This document shows positions 51,278 to 60,855 of a stretch of 63,117 nucleotides of DNA, one piece after another; positions within the stretch are counted from its first letter, which is position 1; every line of letters begins with the position of its first letter. Below the pieces are notes generated by a model. The model was not told the origin of the DNA and did no database searches. It saw only the letters and a program-made list of their open reading frames with translations. The DNA comes from Nocardia concava NBRC 100430. GTDB taxonomy: Bacteria > Actinomycetota > Actinomycetes > Mycobacteriales > Mycobacteriaceae. The stretch is from NCBI RefSeq assembly GCF_000308815.1, contig NZ_BAFX01000109.1, positions 1 to 63,117 of the forward strand, read 5' to 3'. Both the position numbers and the translations under genes were made by a program.

Positions 51278-52729
51278 TCACGCAGCCGTTGAACCCCACT
51301 CCCGGCAACTAGCTTCCACCGCAGCGGCGACCCACTGCCCCGCGTGATGCTTCTCATTCACCTGCGGTGTGCCCGTGGGATCGAGGGCCTTCGGCGCGAT
51401 CCACCCGATCCGGCCACGCTGGGCGGACTCCTTGCCCAACATCACCGTCCGCCACCCGTTCACACTGTCGTTCACCAACGCGTGGTGGTGATCGCAGACC
51501 AGAGCGAGGTTGTCCAAGTCGGTCGGGCCACCCTTGACCCAGTCGGTCACATGGTGCGCGGCACACATATCCGCAGGCGCATCACAGCCGGGGAACGTGC
51601 AGCCACGATCGCGCGCGAGCAATCCCCATCGCTGCCCGCAGGAGGCGATGCGCTGCCCGTAGCCCAGGTACAGCGGAATCCCCTTGTCATCGTTCACGAT
51701 CAACACCGGACGAGTACCGCCCGCCATCTTCAGGGCTTCGTTGATCGACAGCTGGACACCGGAGGCGGTGGTCGCCAGACCCGAACCCCGCTCCAAATCC
51801 GCCAGATTCATCTGCAAGGTGACCTGCACCGGCATGCCGCGATGGGAGCCGAGCTTGCGCAGATCCAAATCGGGCTGCAACAGGGCGATGAACGCATCAT
51901 GCACCCGCTGCCCCGCATCACGACGATCCCGGCGCGCGGCGGCATCCAGCACCTTCGAGTCGATCAAAGCGTCGGAAACCTGGGGGCTGTCGGCGTCGTC
52001 GCTGTTGCACATGCCCGGGCGGGCGTACTTGGCAAAGAACGCATCCAACAACGCCCGCAGCTGCGGGGTGATCCACCCCTCGATCCACGACATCCCATCG
52101 ATCCCGGGACGGCCCACCCTGATCCCGCGACGGCGGTGACGATCGGCGTCGCTGACCACCGTGCCTTCCGGATCCAACCGAGCCAGGATTTCGCGGCCCA
52201 TGCGCGGCAGGTCATCGGGCCAGCCCTCGCAGCAGTAGTTCACGAGAATCTGCTCGGTCTCGGCGCGGGTTTCGACCGGCACGTCGGCGGGCAGGTGGTT
52301 CATCACGTCGACGATGTTGCGGACATGATCGCGTGAGATGTCGCCTGCTTCATAGGCTTCGGCGGTGACTTCCAGCACCGGCGGGGCGAGTTGCCCGTTC
52401 GCCTGGTGGAATTCCCCGACCTGCTGGGCGATCTTGATGCGGGTGGAGGCGTCGTGGCGGGTCAAGTGCAGGGTGTGACGCAGGAACGCCACCGGGCTTC
52501 CCGCACCGCTGGATTCGGGCAGACCACGATCACTGGCCTCGATGATCAGCTTGGACGCCAACGCCGAAAGCTGATGCTGGCAGGTCTCCACGCGCTGCAT
52601 CACCGCCACCACATCCCCACCGGACAGCGAGGACAGGTCACCGTACTGCACCCGGTCGGCGCAGTTGCGGACTGCGGCTTCCAATTCGGCAAGTCCGCAG
52701 CTGTCGAGTGTCTCCCCTTTCGAACCCAT
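51278..52729 (-). CDS. HNH endonuclease, DUF222/13E12-repeat family
   Basis: A 483-aa member of the actinobacterial 13E12/REP family. The N-terminal DUF222 region (about 1-330) contains SALASKLIIEASDRGLP and AEQILVNYCCEG-like segments; the C-terminal HNH nuclease motif is CTFPGC..., AAHHVTDWVKGGPTDLDNLALVCDHHH in overlapping form with the two metal-binding cysteines and the His/Asn/His triad. These genes are multicopy and are associated with mobile or phage-derived sequence. It stands alone; its ends have no inverted repeats that I can see. Function in DNA cleavage is family-based. Confidence 0.88.
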   Translation of the reverse strand: MGSKGETLDSCGLAELEAAVRNCADRVQYGDLSSLSGGDVVAVMQRVETCQHQLSALASKLIIEASDRGLPESSGAGSPVAFLRHTLHLTRHDASTRIKIAQQVGEFHQANGQLAPPVLEVTAEAYEAGDISRDHVRNIVDVMNHLPADVPVETRAETEQILVNYCCEGWPDDLPRMGREILARLDPEGTVVSDADRHRRRGIRVGRPGIDGMSWIEGWITPQLRALLDAFFAKYARPGMCNSDDADSPQVSDALIDSKVLDAAARRDRRDAGQRVHDAFIALLQPDLDLRKLGSHRGMPVQVTLQMNLADLERGSGLATTASGVQLSINEALKMAGGTRPVLIVNDDKGIPLYLGYGQRIASCGQRWGLLARDRGCTFPGCDAPADMCAAHHVTDWVKGGPTDLDNLALVCDHHHALVNDSVNGWRTVMLGKESAQRGRIGWIAPKALDPTGTPQVNEKHHAGQWVAAAVEASCREWGSTAA

Positions 52730-52802
52730 GTGCCAATTCTACGCCCCACACGATCACCGAGGAACCCGAAATGTCCGTTCCTACAAGGCTTTTCGAACTT
52801 CG

Positions 52803-53240
52803 CTACCCCCCAAGCGAGTCAATGATTTTGGTAACCCGGCGATTTCGAGTCTCGGGCTTCTTGGCATCGGCCACAGAGGTAACGGCCTCTCGGCGCTTCG
52901 TATAGGACAGCGCCTCGAAGGCTTCGCGCACACCCCCGGCGGTCAAGGCGGCGGCGAGGTCCTCGGGGATGGCGATCGTGCGGTCGGCAGTTTCGCGTTC
53001 GAGGGTGACTGTCACGTGGTCGCCCGGAGCCTTGCCGAGCTCGGCGCGGATGGCTTTCAGGATCCCGAGGCAGGGGCCGGCGCCCATGTTGGCGATGGAG
53101 CCTCGGTACGGGATGCCATCGAAGGTGGCTTGGACCGGGATGCGGCCGCCACCGCCGAGGGCTTCGATGATTTCCGGGGGCACCGGGATGAAAGCACCGC
53201 CGCCGTTCGCCTCTTCTATGACTCCTTCGAATCGCTGCAT
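52803..53240 (-). CDS. DUF1905/YdeI-OmdA-like protein
   Basis: A 145-aa cytoplasmic protein. The N-terminal DUF1905 segment (FEGVIEEANGGGAFIPVP, IPVQATFDGIPYRGSIA) is followed by a C-terminal YdeI/OmpD-associated part (EDLAAALTAGGVREAFEALS with YTKRREAV). Family members are implicated in resistance to bacteriocins or in envelope stress; the molecular role is unclear. The ATG at 53240 is favoured because the DUF1905 domain begins there; the longer frame needs a TTG. It is divergent from narG across a 323-bp region. Confidence 0.82.
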   Translation of the reverse strand: MQRFEGVIEEANGGGAFIPVPPEIIEALGGGGRIPVQATFDGIPYRGSIANMGAGPCLGILKAIRAELGKAPGDHVTVTLERETADRTIAIPEDLAAALTAGGVREAFEALSYTKRREAVTSVADAKKPETRNRRVTKIIDSLGG

Positions 53241-53312
53241 GGAAGCACGATATAGCGATCCTCCAGCTATCCGATGATGTGTTAACAAATATTAAGTAAG
53301 CGAGAACCGACC

Positions 53313-53408
53313 GTTTCGGAAGCATCACCGCACGGGGTCCGAAACCCTTGAACGGGAGCTCGTTTCGCCCACGAAATCATGGTTTCCCCAGGTCACACCC
53401 GAGGTGAC
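53313..53408. promoter_or_regulatory. inverted repeats upstream of narG
   Basis: Two inverted repeats lie in the narG upstream region: GTTTCGGA (53313-53320) with TCCGAAAC (53338-53345), and GTCAC-ACCCGAG-GTGAC (53392-53408). The 323-bp divergent spacer (53241-53563) otherwise holds no gene. The second resembles a nitrogen- or redox-regulator half-site pair, but no specific protein can be assigned. Confidence 0.45.
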
Positions 53409-53563
53409 ACAGTACTCCCACGACTCTCCAGTGACCGCAAGATTTCTTGGATCTCACAACTCACTTTTACCTCTCGCGCATTGTGAGGAAACCGTTTTGA
53501 TGGCTCCCGCCACATCCTTACAGTCGAGCCAGCAGCCCGGTTTTCCAGCTCGAAGGGGGCGTT

Positions 53564-56500
53564 ATGGCTATCTCGCAGAACGGACACTCGTCCGCCGATG
53601 CGCTGCTTCGACTGGGGAAGTATTTCAACCGCGGCGAGGTGTCCGGCGATCTGCGCACCCTGCACAAGGTGGGTGGGCGTGAGGCCGACGAGTTCTATCG
53701 GGAGCGCTGGTCGCACGACAAGGTGGTGCGGTCCACGCACGGTGTGAACTGCACCGGCTCGTGTTCGTGGAAGATCTACGTCTCCGACGGCGTGATCACC
53801 TGGGAATCCCAGCAGACCGACTACCCCAGCGTCGGCGCGGACAAGCCGGAGTACGAGCCCCGCGGCTGCCCGCGTGGCGCGTCCTTCTCCTGGTACACCT
53901 ACTCCCCCGCGCGCATCCGCTACCCCTACATCCGCGGCGCCCTGCTGGAGATGTACCGCGAGGCCAAGAACCGGCTCAAGGATCCGGTCCTGGCGTGGGA
54001 GTCCATCGTCGAGGACCCCGCCAAGGCCAAGGCCTACAAGTCCGCGCGCGGTAAGGGCGGGTTCGTTCGCGCCGAGTGGTGGGAAGCCGCCGAAATCGCC
54101 GCGGCCGCACACGTTTACACGATCAAGCAGTACGGTCCGGACCGGGTCGCGGGATTCTCACCCATCCCGGCCATGTCGATGGTCTCCCATGCCGTCGGCG
54201 CCCGCTTCATCTCCCTGATCGGCGGCTCCATGCTGTCGTTCTACGACTGGTACGCCGACCTGCCCGTCGCCTCCCCGCAGGTCTTCGGCGACCAGACCGA
54301 CGTCCCGGAATCTGCGGACTGGTTCGATGCTGGTTACCTCATCATGTGGGGTTCCAACGTCCCGGTGACCCGAACCCCGGACGCCCACTACATGACCGAG
54401 GCCCGCTACCGGGGTCAGAAGGTCGTTGTCGTCTCCCCCGACTACGCCGACAACACCAAGTTCGCCGACGAGTGGGTCCCGGCCCGCCCGGGCACCGATG
54501 CCGCGCTGGCCATGGCCATGGGCCATGTGGTGCTGCGAGAGTTCTTCGTGGAGAAGCAGACTCCGTACTTCACCGACTACGTCAAGCGCTACACCGACCT
54601 CCCCTACCTCATCACTCTGGAGGACAAGGACGGTGTGGCCGTCCCGGGCAAATTCCTCACCGCCGCCGACCTCGGCCACACCGGCGAGGGCGTCGAGCAC
54701 CAGACCGTCCTGCTGGATTCCGATGGAAACCCGCAGGTGCCCAATGGTTCTCTCGGCCACCGCTTCAACGAGGCGGGCAGGGGCCGGTGGAATCTGGAAC
54801 TGGGGGACGTCGATCCCCTCCTGAGTTTGCACAGTCGCACCGATGATGCTGCGGCCGTGCAGTTCCCGCGCTTCGACGGGCTCGCCACCGGGTCCGGGGG
54901 CAGCAATGCGGCTGTCCTCACCCGCGGCGTGCCGACCACCGTCATCGCGGGGCGTCGGGTGACGACGGTGTTCGATCTCCTGCTGGCGCAGTACGGCGTG
55001 GCCCGGCCCGGCCTGCCCGGCAGCTGGCCGACGGGCTATGACGATGCGAGCGAGCCGTACACGCCCGCCTGGCAGGAATCGATCACCGGCGTCCCCGCCC
55101 AACAGGCAGAACGCATCGGCCGCGAATTCGCCGACAATGCCGAGAAGTCCCAGGGTCGGTCCATGATCCTGATGGGCGCGGGCACCAACCACTGGTTCCA
55201 CTCGGACCAGATCTACCGCTCCTTCTTCACGCTCACCCTGCTCACCGGCTGCCAGGGCGTGAACGGCGGCGGCTGGGCGCATTACGTGGGCCAGGAGAAG
55301 TGCCGTCCCGTGACCGGTTGGGCCACACTGGCTTTCGCCTCGGACTGGCAGCGGCCGCCGCGCCAGATGCAGGGCACCGTGTTCTGGTATCTGGCCAACG
55401 ACCAGTGGCGCTACGACCCGTTCACCAGCGAATCGTTCGCCTCCCCGCTGGGCAAGGGCACTTTCGCCGGGCGCACGGCCGCCGACAATATCGCTCTCGC
55501 TTCACGTTTGGGCTGGATGCCGTCCTACCCGACGCTCAACCGCAACCCCCTCGACCTCGTCGACGAGGCCGAGCGGGCAGGCAAAGCACCCGCGGATTAC
55601 GTTGTGGACGGCTTGAAGTCGGGTGAGCTGCGCTTCGCCTGCGAGGATCCCGACGCCCCCGAGAACTTCCCACGCGTGCTGACCGTCTGGCGCGCCAATC
55701 TGCTCGGCTCCTCCGGTAAGGGCAACGAGTACTTCCACAAGCACCTGCTCGGCGCGGACTCCAACCTGCAGACCGCCGAGGCCACCGGCATCCGCCCGCA
55801 GGAACTGGAATGGCGGGACGAGGCGGCGACCGGCAAGCTGGATCTGCTGCTGTCGCTGGACTTCCGCATGACCTCCACGACCCTGTTCTCCGACATCGTG
55901 TTCCCCGCCGCCACCTGGTACGAGAAGCACGATCTGTCCTCGACCGATATGCACCCGTTCGTGCATGCCTTCACCCCGGCCATCTCCCCGCCGTGGGAGG
56001 CCAAGACCGACTTCGAGGCGTTTCACCGCATCGCGCGCGGCTTCTCCTGGTTGGCCGAGAAGCACCTCGGCGTCCGCAAGGATCTGGTCGCGGTGCCGCT
56101 GCAGCACGACACCGCGGATGCGCTGGCGCAGGCCGGCGGGCGGGTGCTGGATTGGAAGAACGGCGAGTGTGACCCCGTTCCGGGTGTCACCATGCCGAAA
56201 CTCGTTGTCGTCGAACGCGACTACCCGAAGGTCGCGGAGAAGATGGCCGCGCTCGGACCGCTGGTCGAAACGCTGGGACTCACCACCAAGGGTGTCACCA
56301 CACTGCCCGATGCCGAGGTAGATTACCTGCGCGGCGTGAACGGCATCGTGGTTTCGGGTGTCGCGCAGGGCCGTCCGTCGCTGGCCAAGGACACCCACGC
56401 GGCCGAGGCGATCCTGGCACTGTCCGGCACTACGAACGGCCGGCTCGCGGTGGAAGGGTTCCATGCGCTCGAAAAGCGCACAGGGACCGAGCTGGCCGAT

Positions 56501-57271
56501 CTGGCCGCCGAGCACGAGGGTAAGCGAATCACCTTCGCCGACACGCAGGCCCGGCCCGTTCCGGTGATCACCTCACCGGAATGGTCCGGGAGCGAGACCG
56601 GTGGGCGCAGGTACTCGCCGTTCACCATCAATGTCGAGCGCAAGAAGCCGTGGCACACGCTGACCGGGCGGCAGCACTTCTACCTCGATCACGACTGGAT
56701 GATCGAGCTCGGTGAGCAGTTGCCGATCTACCGGCCGCCGCTGGACATGAGCGCCTTGTTCGCCGAACCCGGCATTGGCAATGTCGACGGCAACGGTGTC
56801 ACCGTGCGCTATCTGACCCCGCACTCGAAGTGGTCGATCCACTCCGCCTACCAGGACAACCTGCACATGCTCACGCTTTCCCGTGGCGGACAGGCGATCT
56901 GGATGTCGGATGTGGACGCGAAGAAGATCGGCGTCGCCGACAACGACTGGATCGAGGCCATCAACCGCAACGGCATCGTGGTGGCCCGCGCGATCGTGTC
57001 GCACCGCATGCCCGAGGGCACGGTTTTCATGTACCACGCCCAGGACCGCGCGGTGAACGTCCCACGCATCGAGGGCACCCCGGAAGTCAAGCAGGGCAAG
57101 GGCAAACGCGGCGGCATCCACAATGCGCTGACCCGCATCATGATCAAGCCCTCGCATCTCATCGGTGGCTACGCGCAGCAGTCGTTCGCGCTGAACTACC
57201 ACGGCCCCACCGGAAATCAGCGCGACGAGGTCACCACGATCCGAAAGCGCTCGCAGGAAGTGGAGTACTAG
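53564..57271 (+). CDS. narG: respiratory nitrate reductase alpha subunit
   Basis: Molybdo-bis-MGD catalytic subunit of 1235 aa that reduces nitrate to nitrite with electrons from NarH. The N-terminal iron-sulfur/cofactor region has STHGVNCTGSCSWKIYV and GCPRGASFSWYTY; the Mo-coordinating Asp region is LPVASPQVFGDQTDVPES. Later motifs include MWGSNVPVTRTPDAHY and GHEGVEHQT-type loops; the C terminus binds MGD. GAAGGGGG precedes the ATG. No Tat signal is visible, as usual for NarG facing the cytoplasm. First gene of narGHJI; needs the MobA-MoeA product for cofactor. Confidence 0.96.
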   Translation: MAISQNGHSSADALLRLGKYFNRGEVSGDLRTLHKVGGREADEFYRERWSHDKVVRSTHGVNCTGSCSWKIYVSDGVITWESQQTDYPSVGADKPEYEPRGCPRGASFSWYTYSPARIRYPYIRGALLEMYREAKNRLKDPVLAWESIVEDPAKAKAYKSARGKGGFVRAEWWEAAEIAAAAHVYTIKQYGPDRVAGFSPIPAMSMVSHAVGARFISLIGGSMLSFYDWYADLPVASPQVFGDQTDVPESADWFDAGYLIMWGSNVPVTRTPDAHYMTEARYRGQKVVVVSPDYADNTKFADEWVPARPGTDAALAMAMGHVVLREFFVEKQTPYFTDYVKRYTDLPYLITLEDKDGVAVPGKFLTAADLGHTGEGVEHQTVLLDSDGNPQVPNGSLGHRFNEAGRGRWNLELGDVDPLLSLHSRTDDAAAVQFPRFDGLATGSGGSNAAVLTRGVPTTVIAGRRVTTVFDLLLAQYGVARPGLPGSWPTGYDDASEPYTPAWQESITGVPAQQAERIGREFADNAEKSQGRSMILMGAGTNHWFHSDQIYRSFFTLTLLTGCQGVNGGGWAHYVGQEKCRPVTGWATLAFASDWQRPPRQMQGTVFWYLANDQWRYDPFTSESFASPLGKGTFAGRTAADNIALASRLGWMPSYPTLNRNPLDLVDEAERAGKAPADYVVDGLKSGELRFACEDPDAPENFPRVLTVWRANLLGSSGKGNEYFHKHLLGADSNLQTAEATGIRPQELEWRDEAATGKLDLLLSLDFRMTSTTLFSDIVFPAATWYEKHDLSSTDMHPFVHAFTPAISPPWEAKTDFEAFHRIARGFSWLAEKHLGVRKDLVAVPLQHDTADALAQAGGRVLDWKNGECDPVPGVTMPKLVVVERDYPKVAEKMAALGPLVETLGLTTKGVTTLPDAEVDYLRGVNGIVVSGVAQGRPSLAKDTHAAEAILALSGTTNGRLAVEGFHALEKRTGTELADLAAEHEGKRITFADTQARPVPVITSPEWSGSETGGRRYSPFTINVERKKPWHTLTGRQHFYLDHDWMIELGEQLPIYRPPLDMSALFAEPGIGNVDGNGVTVRYLTPHSKWSIHSAYQDNLHMLTLSRGGQAIWMSDVDAKKIGVADNDWIEAINRNGIVVARAIVSHRMPEGTVFMYHAQDRAVNVPRIEGTPEVKQGKGKRGGIHNALTRIMIKPSHLIGGYAQQSFALNYHGPTGNQRDEVTTIRKRSQEVEY

Positions 57272-57273
57272 TC

Positions 57274-59019
57274 ATGCGCGTGATGGCTCAACTGGCCATG
57301 GTCATGAACCTGGACAAGTGCATCGGCTGCCACACCTGCAGCGTCACCTGCAAGCAGGCCTGGACCAACCGCTCCGGGACCGAGTACGTGTGGTTCAACA
57401 ATGTGGAAACCCGCCCGGGACAGGGGTATCCGCGGCGTTACGAGGATCAGGAGAAGTGGAAGGGCGGGTGGACCCTCGACAAGAAGGGGCGGCTCACGCT
57501 GAAGTCCGGGTCCCGGATGAAGCGGCTGCTCAATATCTTCGCCAACCCGGATCTGCCCACGGTCAGCGACTACTACGACCCGTGGAGCTACGACTACGAG
57601 AACCTGCTTTCGGCCCCGCAGATGGACACCACCCCGGTGGCCAAGCCCAAGTCGCTGATCACCGGTGAGGACACCAAGGTCACCTGGGGTGCGAACTGGG
57701 ACGACTCGCTGGGGTCGGGTCCCGAGCAGGTGGGCAAGGACCCGTTGCTGGCCAAGCTATCCGAGCAGGTCAAGCTCGAGTTCGAAGAGACGTTCATGTT
57801 CTACCTGCCGCGGATCTGCGAGCACTGTCTCAACCCGTCGTGCGCGGCGTCGTGCCCGTCGGGTGCGATCTACAAGCGCGCCGAGGACGGCATCGTGCTC
57901 GTGGATCAGGACAAGTGCCGCGGCTGGCGGCAATGCGTCACCGGGTGCCCGTACAAGAAGATCTACTTCAATCACAAGACGGGCAAGGCGGAGAAGTGCA
58001 CCTTCTGCTACCCGCGCGTGGAGGTCGGCATTCCGACGGTCTGCTCGGAGACCTGCGTGGGTCGGCTGCGGTACATCGGCGTCATGCTCTACGACGCCGA
58101 CAAGGTGCTGGAGGCCGCGTCGGTCACCGATGACAAGGACCTGTACCCATCGCAGCTGGGCGTGTTCCTAAACCCGCACGACCCGCGTGTCATCGCGGAG
58201 GCGGAACGTGCCGGGATCTCCCCGGAATGGATTGCAGCCGCGCAGGATTCGCCGGTCTACAAGCTGATCGTCGACTATCAGATCGCGCTGCCGCTGCATC
58301 CGGAGTACCGGACCATGCCGATGGTCTGGTACGTGCCGCCGCTGTCCCCGGTGGTCGACACCCTCACCCAGACCGGGCACGACGGCGAGAACCACCGGAA
58401 TCTGTTCGGCGCGATCGACGCCCTGCGAATTCCATTGGAGTACTTGGCCGAACTGTTCACCGCCGGTGAGATCGGCCCGGTGCGAGCGTCTTTGCAGCGC
58501 CTGGCGGGCATGCGCTCGTTCATGCGCTCGATCAACCTCGGCCAGGAACCCGACCTCACCATCCCGGACGCGGTCGGCCTCGAGCCCGAGGAGATCGAGG
58601 CCATGTACCGGCTGCTCGCCATCGCCAAGTACGAGCACCGCTACGTGATCCCCTCCGGCGCGACTTCCAAAGCACACGAGCTGGATTCGCTCGCCACCGG
58701 CTGTTCGCTGGACACCGACGGCGGCCCCGGCATGACCGCCTTCGACTACATGGCCGACAAGTTCCACCTCACCGATACGAACGGTGCCGCCGCGCCCGAG
58801 CAGAAAGCCAACCGGATCAACCTGCTCAACTGGGACGGCAAGAGCACCAGCGGACTGGTGCCCAAATCCACCAACGGCAACGGCGCCGCTGGCAATGGCA
58901 ACGGAGCCAACGGAAATGGGCACCGCTCGGCCGCCGAAGGCGAGCCGGACACCACCGAAGGCGTCGGGTCCGAACCCACCGGATCGATCGAGCCCGAGCC
59001 CACCGGAGCGACGCGATGA
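57274..59019 (+). CDS. narH: nitrate reductase beta subunit
   Basis: Electron-transfer subunit of 581 aa with four iron-sulfur clusters. Cysteine clusters: LDKCIGCHTCSVTCK (residues about 16-30), CEHCLNPSCAASCPSG, CRGWRQCVTGCPYKK and CTFCYPR...CSETC. In CRGWRQC a Trp replaces one Cys, as expected for the 3Fe-4S cluster of NarH. The start ATG lies two bases after the narG stop, so they are translationally coupled. An unusual Asn/Gly-rich and Pro/Glu-rich tail of about 50 residues (about 528-581) extends beyond the family core. Confidence 0.95.
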   Translation: MRVMAQLAMVMNLDKCIGCHTCSVTCKQAWTNRSGTEYVWFNNVETRPGQGYPRRYEDQEKWKGGWTLDKKGRLTLKSGSRMKRLLNIFANPDLPTVSDYYDPWSYDYENLLSAPQMDTTPVAKPKSLITGEDTKVTWGANWDDSLGSGPEQVGKDPLLAKLSEQVKLEFEETFMFYLPRICEHCLNPSCAASCPSGAIYKRAEDGIVLVDQDKCRGWRQCVTGCPYKKIYFNHKTGKAEKCTFCYPRVEVGIPTVCSETCVGRLRYIGVMLYDADKVLEAASVTDDKDLYPSQLGVFLNPHDPRVIAEAERAGISPEWIAAAQDSPVYKLIVDYQIALPLHPEYRTMPMVWYVPPLSPVVDTLTQTGHDGENHRNLFGAIDALRIPLEYLAELFTAGEIGPVRASLQRLAGMRSFMRSINLGQEPDLTIPDAVGLEPEEIEAMYRLLAIAKYEHRYVIPSGATSKAHELDSLATGCSLDTDGGPGMTAFDYMADKFHLTDTNGAAAPEQKANRINLLNWDGKSTSGLVPKSTNGNGAAGNGNGANGNGHRSAAEGEPDTTEGVGSEPTGSIEPEPTGATR

Positions 59020-59696
59020 GCCTGCTGAAGCTACGCCGCCGCCCCGAGCCCGTCGTCCAACTGTCCGACCGCGACCGCCGCCTGGTGTGGCGGCTCGGCG
59101 CGCTGCTGCTCGATTACCCGGGCGAGCCGACCCTGGCCCTTCTGGACGAACTCGACTCCGCCGCAGCGGAATTGCCCGACACGGTGCGCCCGCTGCTGGC
59201 CGGTTTTCTCACCCACCTGCGCACCACGGACCCGATCGCGCTGGCCCAGGAGTACGTCGAGACCTTCGACATGCGCCGCCGCGCCAGCCTGCACCTGACC
59301 TTCTACGCCTACGGCGACACCCGCAAGCGCGGCATGGCGCTGCTGCGCTTCAAGCACGCCTACCGCCACGCCGGTGTCGAACTCGGCGACGAGGAACTGC
59401 CCGACCACCTGCCCGTCCTGCTGGAATTCGCCGCCACCGTCGATCCGATCGGCGGCGAAAGGCTGCTGGGCGAACACGTCCCGGTACTGGAGCTGCTGCG
59501 GTTGTCGCTCTCCGACAGCGGATCTCCGTACGCGGGGGTGCTGGCGTCGGTGGTGGCGACTCTGCCACCGGTCACCACCGCCGACCGCCGGCGCATTGCC
59601 GAACTCGCCGCCGCCGGGCCGCCTGAAGAAGAGGTCGGGCTCGACCCCTTCGCCATGGATCCGCTCGCGTTCACCGGACAGGAGGCCCGCCGATGA
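59016..59696 (+). CDS. narJ: nitrate reductase molybdenum cofactor assembly chaperone
   Basis: NarJ/TorD-type chaperone of 226 aa that helps insert the cofactor into NarG and is not part of the final enzyme. An all-helical protein with LVWRLGALLLDYPGEP near the start and QEYVETFDMRRRASLHLTFY, the conserved TorD-family core. The start overlaps narH by ATGA (59016-59019) and the end overlaps narI likewise (59693-59696). Confidence 0.93.
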   Translation: MSLLKLRRRPEPVVQLSDRDRRLVWRLGALLLDYPGEPTLALLDELDSAAAELPDTVRPLLAGFLTHLRTTDPIALAQEYVETFDMRRRASLHLTFYAYGDTRKRGMALLRFKHAYRHAGVELGDEELPDHLPVLLEFAATVDPIGGERLLGEHVPVLELLRLSLSDSGSPYAGVLASVVATLPPVTTADRRRIAELAAAGPPEEEVGLDPFAMDPLAFTGQEARR

Positions 59697-60427
59697 GCTC
59701 CGGGCTCTGGCTGATACTGCCCTATATCGCCTTCACCTCGTTCGTGCTGGGCCACCTGTGGCGGTACCGCACCGACCAATTCGGCTGGACCACAAGGTCT
59801 TCGCAGATCTACGAGTCGCGGCTGCTGCGTCTGGGCAGCCCGCTGTTCCACTTCGGCATGCTCGGGGTGATCGGCGGGCACGTGCTCGGCGTGCTCATCC
59901 CGGAGTCGTGGACCGATGCCGTGGGGATTTCCGAGGGGGCCTATCACGTAGTCGCGGTGTCGGCGGGATCGGTTGCGGGACTGGCGGTTATCGCCGGGAT
60001 CGCGATCCTGCTCTACCGGCGGATCACGGTGTCGGCCGTGCGCCAGGCCACCACTGGCAATGACAAGGCGATGTATTCCCTGCTGGCCGCCGCCCTGATC
60101 ACCGGTCTGCTCAACACCTGGGGCAGCAACCTGCTGTGGGGCTCCTACAACTACCGCGAGACTGTGTCGCCGTGGTTCCGCAGCCTGTTCACGCTGCACC
60201 CGCATCCGGATCTCATGGTCGGCACGCCCTGGACGTTCCAGGCGCACGGCCTGATCGTGCTGGCGCTCATCGGCTTCTGGCCCTACACCCGGTTGGTGCA
60301 CATGTTCTCCGCGCCGATCGGCTACCTGGTGCGGCCCTACGTCGTCTACCGCAGCAAGCCGGTCGAGTCGGCCGACAAGACCCGCTACGCCCGTGCCTGG
60401 GAGACCCCCTCGATTCCGCGCCGCTGA
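59693..60427 (+). CDS. narI: nitrate reductase gamma subunit, cytochrome b
   Basis: Membrane cytochrome b of 244 aa that anchors NarGH and oxidises quinol. Five membrane helices, with GSPLFHFGMLGVIGGHVLG giving haem-ligand His residues and further His residues in the C-terminal helices (LFTLHPHPDLM, QAHGLIVLALIGFWPYTRLVHMF). Overlaps narJ by ATGA. Last gene of the operon. Confidence 0.94.
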   Translation: MSSGLWLILPYIAFTSFVLGHLWRYRTDQFGWTTRSSQIYESRLLRLGSPLFHFGMLGVIGGHVLGVLIPESWTDAVGISEGAYHVVAVSAGSVAGLAVIAGIAILLYRRITVSAVRQATTGNDKAMYSLLAAALITGLLNTWGSNLLWGSYNYRETVSPWFRSLFTLHPHPDLMVGTPWTFQAHGLIVLALIGFWPYTRLVHMFSAPIGYLVRPYVVYRSKPVESADKTRYARAWETPSIPRR

Positions 60428-60492
60428 CCGCCGTCCGGCCGCCCTCGATTTATCGGTGGCGCGCCGGAATGGCCGGTGTTAATGTTCCGCAG

Positions 60493-60512
60493 GCCCGACC
60501 GACCGGTCGGGC
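60493..60512 (+). terminator. short hairpin after narGHJI
   Basis: GCCCGACC (60493-60500) pairs with GGTCGGGC (60505-60512) around a 4-nt loop, followed by TGAATTGT. It lies upstream of the next start codon and may be a weak terminator or leader stem. Confidence 0.4.
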
Positions 60513-60534
60513 TGAATTGTCTTCGGGGGACATC

Positions 60535-60834
60535 ATGTTCAACTGGTATGTCGGTCTGCTCGCGCTCAGCGGGGTCATCATGCTCGTCCTGGCGGCGATG
60601 CGGCAACAGAACGATTGGTCGCGGGCGCTGAACGCCATTTTCGGCGTCGGATTTCTCGGCTACGCCTTTTATCTCGCCTTCCTTTTCGACGGCGGCTCCT
60701 ATTTCATCTTCTTCCAGGCGTTCATTCTCCCGGTCATGATGGTGGTCAACTACTTCCGCAATCGCACGCCCAAGCCGAAGCTCACCGACACCCAGAAGGC
60801 CTGGCGCGAATACCAGCGCAACGCCGGGCAGTAA
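60535..60834 (+). CDS. small integral membrane protein, 99 aa
   Basis: Unrecognised membrane protein of 99 aa with three hydrophobic segments (YVGLLALSGVIMLVLAAM, AIFGVGFLGYAFYLAFLF, FIFFQAFILPVMMVVNYF) and a short basic tail. The ATG at 60535 has GGGGA six bases upstream. It lies about 100 bp after narI, possibly on the same transcript if the hairpin at 60493 is read through, but no direct role in nitrate respiration is evident. Confidence 0.7.
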   Translation: MFNWYVGLLALSGVIMLVLAAMRQQNDWSRALNAIFGVGFLGYAFYLAFLFDGGSYFIFFQAFILPVMMVVNYFRNRTPKPKLTDTQKAWREYQRNAGQ

Positions 60835-60855
60835 TCCCGCCGAGCCGGTCCGCAA

